From Macrocystis pyrifera (Eukaryota; Sar; Phaeophyceae; Laminariales; Laminariaceae): a stretch of DNA of 64,000 nt. Positions 62,636 to 64,000 of the stretch are shown here, piece by piece; the stretch's first letter is position 1, and the number at the start of each line of letters is the position of its first letter. Position numbers and translations under genes: made by a program. The notes under the pieces are model-generated. The model had not been told where the DNA came from. It saw only the letters and a list, made by a program, of their open reading frames with translations, and searched no databases. Location of the stretch: contig JASSKH010000029.1 of the NCBI GenBank assembly GCA_031763025.1, positions 7,033,263-7,097,262 on the forward strand. Reading direction: 5' to 3'.

Positions 62636-63427
62636 GGTGTGGTGGGGTGGGGGGTGGGGGGGGGGGGGGGGGGGGGTACTAATTTGTTGCTTGCCTGGAA
62701 CGTTTGACCATTGACCACGCTTGTCTTTCGAGACGGAGCACCGTCCCTACTCCTGACAAGAGATACCCCCAACAGTTGGGCACTGATTACCTTGTTTCCA
62801 TATATACTACATTTTAAATGTTTGCTAAGCCTATCCCCCTCCTGCTTCGCCACCTGTCGCCACCATCTATCTCCTAGGATAGGGATCGTTTTCTCGCTGC
62901 TATATAGTGTACTAAAACTCCTCCCATGTCTCATTCGACTATTTTCCTCATCTCTTCCAAAACACATATCGTTCCTCCCCCTGTACATTTCACAGTCCCC
63001 CACTACGTGAGCTTTTTCTTCATCGCTTCAGCAGGAGGGGAGGGGGGGGACCTACAGTCAGCTATTACGGAGGACCATAGTAAATAGGACCAAATATTGT
63101 AAGTAAAATTACGTGAATATATAGGTTTTTGTATGTACCGTTGGTCCTATTTACTATGGACCTCCGTAATAGTGGCTTCCAGAGGTTGGTGGGCTTCAAT
63201 TTTGGTACTACTGCATAAAGAATTAAACAACAAAAAATACGCGCGAGACAGCAGTGCCGGGAGATGTTCGGATTCCCACTAACACTTCGTCACGGCTAGA
63301 TTGGGTGACGTTTTTTTTATTGTGCAGCATCATCTCCTTTCACCTGAGCCTTCGAAATCGTGCGCGTCAATTCCTCCGCCGCCAGATGAGCCAAATCGTA
63401 CAGGGCGTACGTCAACACGTTCAGCAC
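51180..63427 (-). CDS. unrecognised protein-coding gene (partial; 5' end beyond the window)
   Basis: Minus-strand exons, in transcript order: A 63427-63344, B 62438-62280, C about 59130-59008, D about 58586-58395, E 55988-55820, F 54393-54284, G 51504 to about 51180. A-B are phase-compatible, and so are E-F-G: E ends with one base of a Val codon that F completes, and F-G is phase 0. C and D have open, protein-like frames, but their boundaries are uncertain and an exon may be missing. B has a hydrophobic helix (GALGMVLVKGVLAYILVRLG). C is helical. D reads like beta structure (VEYYVKTVNVKTFETEDG). E-F give 'GQHFAVWGRGHF', 'VPTNGNFPINAYRVHVDRLH' and 'LCSNPICKAINRDLSEGVDA'. G is poly-Gln. I do not recognise the family and assign no function. 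It is convergent with the SET gene. Its 3' end is unresolved; a possible last exon is at 47573-47648. Confidence 0.6.
51548..52190 (+). repeat. degenerate telomere-like array (TTAGGGG/GTAGGG)
   Basis: About 640 bp of imperfect GGGGTTAGGGGTAGGGTA words, interrupted by unique sequence at 51705-51905. It resembles decayed (TTAGGG)n of the vertebrate/algal type but is too irregular to be a live telomere. Confidence 0.75.
52215..52302 (-). mobile_element. LINE extreme 3' fragment
   Basis: Reverse orientation: 'gtactcattatttgcttgcc', 'accattgacaacgcgttcct' and 'gagacggagcacc'. Confidence 0.65.
52303..52977. other. no gene recognised
   Basis: A possible weak MITE-C relic lies at 52505-52615 ('acaaccctttgggtaccgca' and 'agggagtgcaggggggttaa'). 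No exon supported. Confidence 0.35.
52978..53072. repeat. single palindromic element
   Basis: 'gtaccactctgacccgaaat' and 'attttgggtcagagtggtat' form arms of about 32 bp around a loop of about 25 nt. MITE-like, no second copy seen in the window. Confidence 0.7.
53404..53433 (+). repeat. poly(C) tract
   Basis: 30 C. Confidence 0.9.
53459..53727 (+). mobile_element. poly(C)-tailed SINE, 3' half
   Basis: 'ctctggaagagattacacca' through 'gataatgagtacacccc'. Confidence 0.8.
54100..54192. repeat. GATCT-rich inverted repeat (family G)
   Basis: 'ttggatctgtacagtataga' and 'ctgtagatagatagatcgcg'. Further isolated AGATC words extend left to 53970. Confidence 0.6.
54284..54393 (-). CDS. minus-strand gene, exon F
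   Basis: 110 nt. Acceptor CCCCCAG|TA, donor CAGCAG|GTATGA. The only open frame needs one base from the previous exon, exactly what exon E supplies. Reads DRLHSHGNSFLCSNPICKAI and NRDLSEGVDASAVAQQ. The two Cys could be structural. Confidence 0.68.
54394..55076. other. intron of the minus-strand gene, A/C-rich
   Basis: (AAAACAC)-type low complexity, including two near-identical stretches at about 54505-54540 and 54566-54605. No exon. Confidence 0.45.
55077..55420 (+). mobile_element. tRNA-headed SINE, most complete copy
   Basis: The head contains an A-box-like 'tggcttggtaggtgg' and a B-box-like 'gggttcgagtctcacc' spaced as in a tRNA (55087-55145). The 3' flank of the B box does not pair with the 5' end, so it is not a functional tRNA. 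The body ('aaaatcgacgagcggtggga', 'ctgaatgaaccc', 'gaatgaaggcacgta') is shared with 2740, 21420 and 59455. Confidence 0.82.
55464..55673 (-). mobile_element. MITE-A copy (outer), split by another MITE-A
   Basis: Starts 'tattacaagggaccaaatat', resumes 'gtaaaaatagataaatatat' after the inner copy, and ends 'ggtcccccgtatca'. Confidence 0.8.
55488..55596 (+). mobile_element. MITE-A copy (inner)
   Basis: Complete copy inserted at the complementary TTGT-TA-GTAAAAA position of the outer element. Confidence 0.85.
55820..55988 (-). CDS. minus-strand gene, exon E
   Basis: 169 nt. Acceptor TGCAAG|GTG, donor CACG|GTAAAA, phase 1. Reads VIFLEHGCFKEYETMRGIYN, RLLEPEKGGQHFAVWGRGHF and QVPTNGNFPINAYRVH. An alternative donor at CAG|GTACCA (55866) would break the phase with exon F. 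Decayed copies of its first half lie upstream at 56600-56678 and 56720-56793. Confidence 0.68.
56240..56348 (-). mobile_element. MITE-A copy
   Basis: TATTACGGGGGGCCATAG left end and GGTCCCCCGCAAT right end. Confidence 0.85.
56600..56793 (-). repeat. splice-edge echoes of minus-strand exon E
   Basis: Two copies of the exon start. 56678-56600 reads 'caaggagtacgaaaccgtgc' and 'cgcctcctctag'; 56793-56720 reads 'ctcgagcaccgagcacgggt' and 'agtacgagaccatgcaggaa'. Both carry disruptions. (CGAAAA)n separates them. Confidence 0.75.
56938..57046 (+). mobile_element. MITE-A copy
   Basis: TATTACGGGGGTCCATAG left end and GGACCCCCGTAATG right end. Confidence 0.85.
57451..57556 (-). mobile_element. MITE-A copy in a minisatellite
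   Basis: TATTAAGGGCCGTAG left end and GGTCCCCCGTAATA right end. Confidence 0.84.
57620..57724 (-). mobile_element. MITE-A copy in a minisatellite
   Basis: TACTGCGGATCATAG left end (diverged) and GGTCCCCCGTAATA right end. Confidence 0.82.
57943..58051 (+). mobile_element. MITE-A copy
   Basis: TATTACGGGGGACCATAT left end and GGCCCCCCGTAACA right end. Confidence 0.85.
58395..58586 (-). CDS. minus-strand gene, exon D (boundaries approximate)
   Basis: Open frame LDTHNIPWAIYVVEYYVKTV followed by NVKTFETEDGRTLEATEVRN. A TAG closes the frame at 58394, so a donor must lie before it: GAG|GTCCGT, ATG|GTGCCC and CCG|GTATCG are all phase 0. The strong-looking CAGG|GTAAGT at 58384 lies after the stop and does not fit this frame. 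Confidence 0.5.
58675..58930. repeat. inverted GGGTC/GACCC repeat element, second copy
   Basis: 'gggtcgggtcaaacctcgcg' at the left, then (GACCC)n on the right. The left arm starts almost as at 50030. Confidence 0.7.
59008..59130 (-). CDS. minus-strand gene, exon C (start approximate)
   Basis: Donor GTGCTG|GTGAGT. Reads VGAAVAMWFQVLEPVVGLLT and DNPGLLRQVMCWHLSHCVL. Acceptor candidates CCTAG and CGGAG do not match the phase of exon B's best donor, so either an exon is missing or B uses another donor. Confidence 0.55.
59147..59255 (+). mobile_element. MITE-A copy
   Basis: TATTACGGGGGACCATGG left end and GGCCCCCCGTAATA right end. Confidence 0.86.
59270..59450 (+). repeat. tandem repeat of about 70 bp, three units
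   Basis: Units share 'gcatagatc', 'cccacttcatgatgac' and 'caatgatc'. GATC-rich. Confidence 0.7.
59455..59660 (+). mobile_element. tRNA-headed SINE, body
   Basis: 'gagccagcaacaagcattcg', 'gacgagcagtggaaa' and 'gaatgaaccccttg'. The internal G run is expanded to about 30 nt (59572-59601). Confidence 0.7.
59791..59900 (-). mobile_element. MITE-A, subfamily B
   Basis: TATCACGGGGGAGCATAGCA left end and GTGCTCCCCGTAAC right end. Pairs with 4509-4618. Confidence 0.78.
59941..60178. mobile_element. inverted-repeat element F
   Basis: 'atttggttgggttttctcgt' and 'ccaagaaacccaaccaaatt' are terminal inverted repeats. The arms also share 'ctgtttccta'. Non-coding, about 238 bp. Confidence 0.82.
60345..60605 (+). 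repeat. GCGGGA/TCCCGC-rich tract
   Basis: Many CGGGA and TCCCG words, imperfect and partly inverted. No defined unit. Confidence 0.5.
60707..60814 (+). mobile_element. MITE-A copy
   Basis: TATTACGGGGGACCGTAG left end and GGTCCCCCGTAAATA right end. Confidence 0.85.
60838..60915. repeat. GATCT-rich inverted repeat (family G)
   Basis: 'taggatctgtgctatatgca', 'gcgcatcataacggaaggct' and 'gatctgtagatgatct'. Confidence 0.6.
61004..61070 (+). repeat. (ACAT)n microsatellite
   Basis: Imperfect then pure CATA units. Confidence 0.85.
61071..61619. other. intron of the minus-strand gene, no recognised exon
   Basis: A MITE-C arm fragment is at about 61130-61160. The open plus-strand frame at 61349-61615 has no domain and runs into element F. 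Confidence 0.4.
61620..61852. mobile_element. inverted-repeat element F, second copy
   Basis: 'ggttgggtttctcctggtct' and 'gaccacaagaaacgcaacca' arms. Confidence 0.78.
61930..62222 (+). repeat. minisatellite, CAACGGTAACTTCCATTCT-type
   Basis: 19-bp units alternating CCATTCT and CCGTTTT versions, giving a 38-bp higher-order period in the cleanest part (62030-62215). Confidence 0.88.
62280..62438 (-). CDS. minus-strand gene, exon B
   Basis: 159 nt, 53 codons, acceptor GTTAG|GTG, donor CTTGAG|GTGGGT, phase 0. Reads VMAELNSLLPILVRADGMSR, DNASSFGALGMVLVKGVLAY and ILVRLGRSQEGLE, with a membrane-like or buried helix. Confidence 0.68.
62470..62600 (-). mobile_element. poly(C)-tailed SINE, 3'-end fragments
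   Basis: 'gtactcgatatcatgcatgg' then 'tatgaccatggaccttcgca', and a second short end at 62555-62592. Confidence 0.7.
62594..62676 (+). repeat. poly(G) tract
   Basis: About 40 G, then GGTGTGGTGGGG and a further G run of about 20. Confidence 0.9.
62677..63008 (-). mobile_element. LINE 3' fragment with poly(C) tail
   Basis: Minus strand encodes 'GDCEMYRGRNDMCFGRDEEN' and 'ILGDRWWRQVAKQEGDRLSK', matching the family downstream of its zinc motif. It ends at the G (C on its own strand) tract. Confidence 0.8.
63063..63172 (-). mobile_element. MITE-A copy
   Basis: TATTACGGAGGACCATAG left end and GGACCTCCGTAATA right end. Confidence 0.87.
63344..63427 (-). CDS. minus-strand gene, exon A (most upstream in window)
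   Basis: 84 nt, 28 codons, acceptor TAATAG|GTG, donor GCTCAG|GTGAAA, phase 0. Reads VLNVLTYALYDLAHLAAEEL and TRTISKAQ, an amphipathic helix. Confidence 0.65.
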
Positions 63428-63440
63428 CTATTACACGAGC

Positions 63441-63508
63441 ATGGGGGGGGGGGGGGGGGGGTACTCATTATCATGCATGGCCGTAGTCGTATGACCATAG
63501 AGCACGGG
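63441..63508 (-). mobile_element. poly(C)-tailed SINE, 3'-end fragment
   Basis: G tract then 'gtactcattatcatgcatgg' and 'ccgtagtcgtatgaccatag', 14 nt upstream of exon A on its strand. Confidence 0.65.
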
Positions 63509-63599
63509 GGGGGGGGGGGGGACCGGGAGGGGGTGGAGTTTGGTTCTTTCTTTTGGGGAGGGTGAGCGGTTAGGACTAGGGTGGATGGACGAGCGAAAG

Positions 63600-63850
63600 G
63601 ATACATACCTCGAACACATCATCTACAGATAGATCACCTACAGATAGATCATCTAGATCCTAACTTACCGTTATGATATGGTGGGCAGGATCTGTCTGCA
63701 GTACAGATCCAACCTAAGAGACACGAGCTGGATCATACAGATCAGGAATCTATCTTCTGTGAATGATGTACTGTAGATCGTCGCCTATCTGCAGATGATC
63801 TGTTCCGATGCATGTCTGTAGTGGGTGATCTGCTGCGATGTGTGAAACGA
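63600..63850. repeat. GATCT-rich repeats (family G)
   Basis: 'catctacagatagatcacct', 'taccgttatgatatggtggg', 'ctgcagtacagatccaac' and further AGATC words to 63850. Confidence 0.6.
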
Positions 63851-64000
63851 TGGGTAGAATGATTCTAAAACTGAGTGTAAACAAAAATATCAAGTGGGCG
63901 AATGGACAAACGGACAAAGGAACACTACTAGAGGACTAGAGAAACGAATTGATGGATGAATGAACGAATGAATGGCTTAGTCAAGTGATGAACGAATGAT

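Noticed and set aside
1-64000. LTR retrotransposons, virus-like or toxin-like elements
   Set aside because: I looked for long direct repeats flanking coding blocks, capsid- or integrase-like protein blocks and toxin modules, and saw none; all recognisable retroelement coding sequence is LINE-type.

Overview
The window looks like nuclear DNA from a protist with large introns, most plausibly a photosynthetic stramenopile (brown-alga-like ochrophyte). The organism call is an inference. It rests on spliceosomal genes with multi-kilobase introns, an algal-style DGAT2, and a fragment of mitochondrial small-subunit rRNA in the nuclear sequence. There is no bacterial gene organisation and no LTR- or virus-like element that I could recognise.

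Layout. Positions 1-11451 are gene-poor and full of small DNA transposons, a mitochondrial rRNA fossil, a 51-54 bp tandem array and the first LINE/SINE remnants. Positions 11452-29223 (+) hold a complete seven-exon DGAT2-type diacylglycerol acyltransferase. Its exons add up to 318 codons plus a stop, and every splice phase agrees. Positions 31844-44424 (+) hold a ten-exon SET-domain protein of the SETD3/Rubisco-LSMT class (559 aa), also phase-consistent, with one probable GC-AG intron. From the right edge down to about 51.2 kb the minus strand carries exons of a third gene that I do not recognise. Its 5' end lies outside the window, it contains a run of in-phase exons ending in a poly-Gln exon, and it is convergent with the SET gene.

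Repeats fill the rest. MITE-A, a TA-duplicating terminal-inverted-repeat family, has about 36 copies, some nested. At least five other inverted-repeat families are present. There is a LINE represented only by 3' ends, a SINE-like family that shares its GAGTAC + poly(C) end, and a separate tRNA-headed SINE. Poly(C)/poly(G) tracts reach 67 nt, and there are many mini- and microsatellites.

The most unusual observation is that several introns contain tandem, diverged copies of the exon edge they adjoin ('splice-edge echoes'). They occur beside DGAT2 exon 1 (donor side, six units), exon 2 (acceptor side) and exon 4 (donor side, six units), SET exon 4 (donor side, three units), and an exon of the minus-strand gene (acceptor side, three units). 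Several units keep an open frame, mostly conservative amino-acid changes and a donor-like boundary, and many are separated by poly(G) or poly(C) runs. The two recognised genes are functionally unrelated (triacylglycerol synthesis; protein methylation), so their adjacency carries no operon-like meaning. Boundaries of degenerate repeats are estimates, usually within 5-15 nt.
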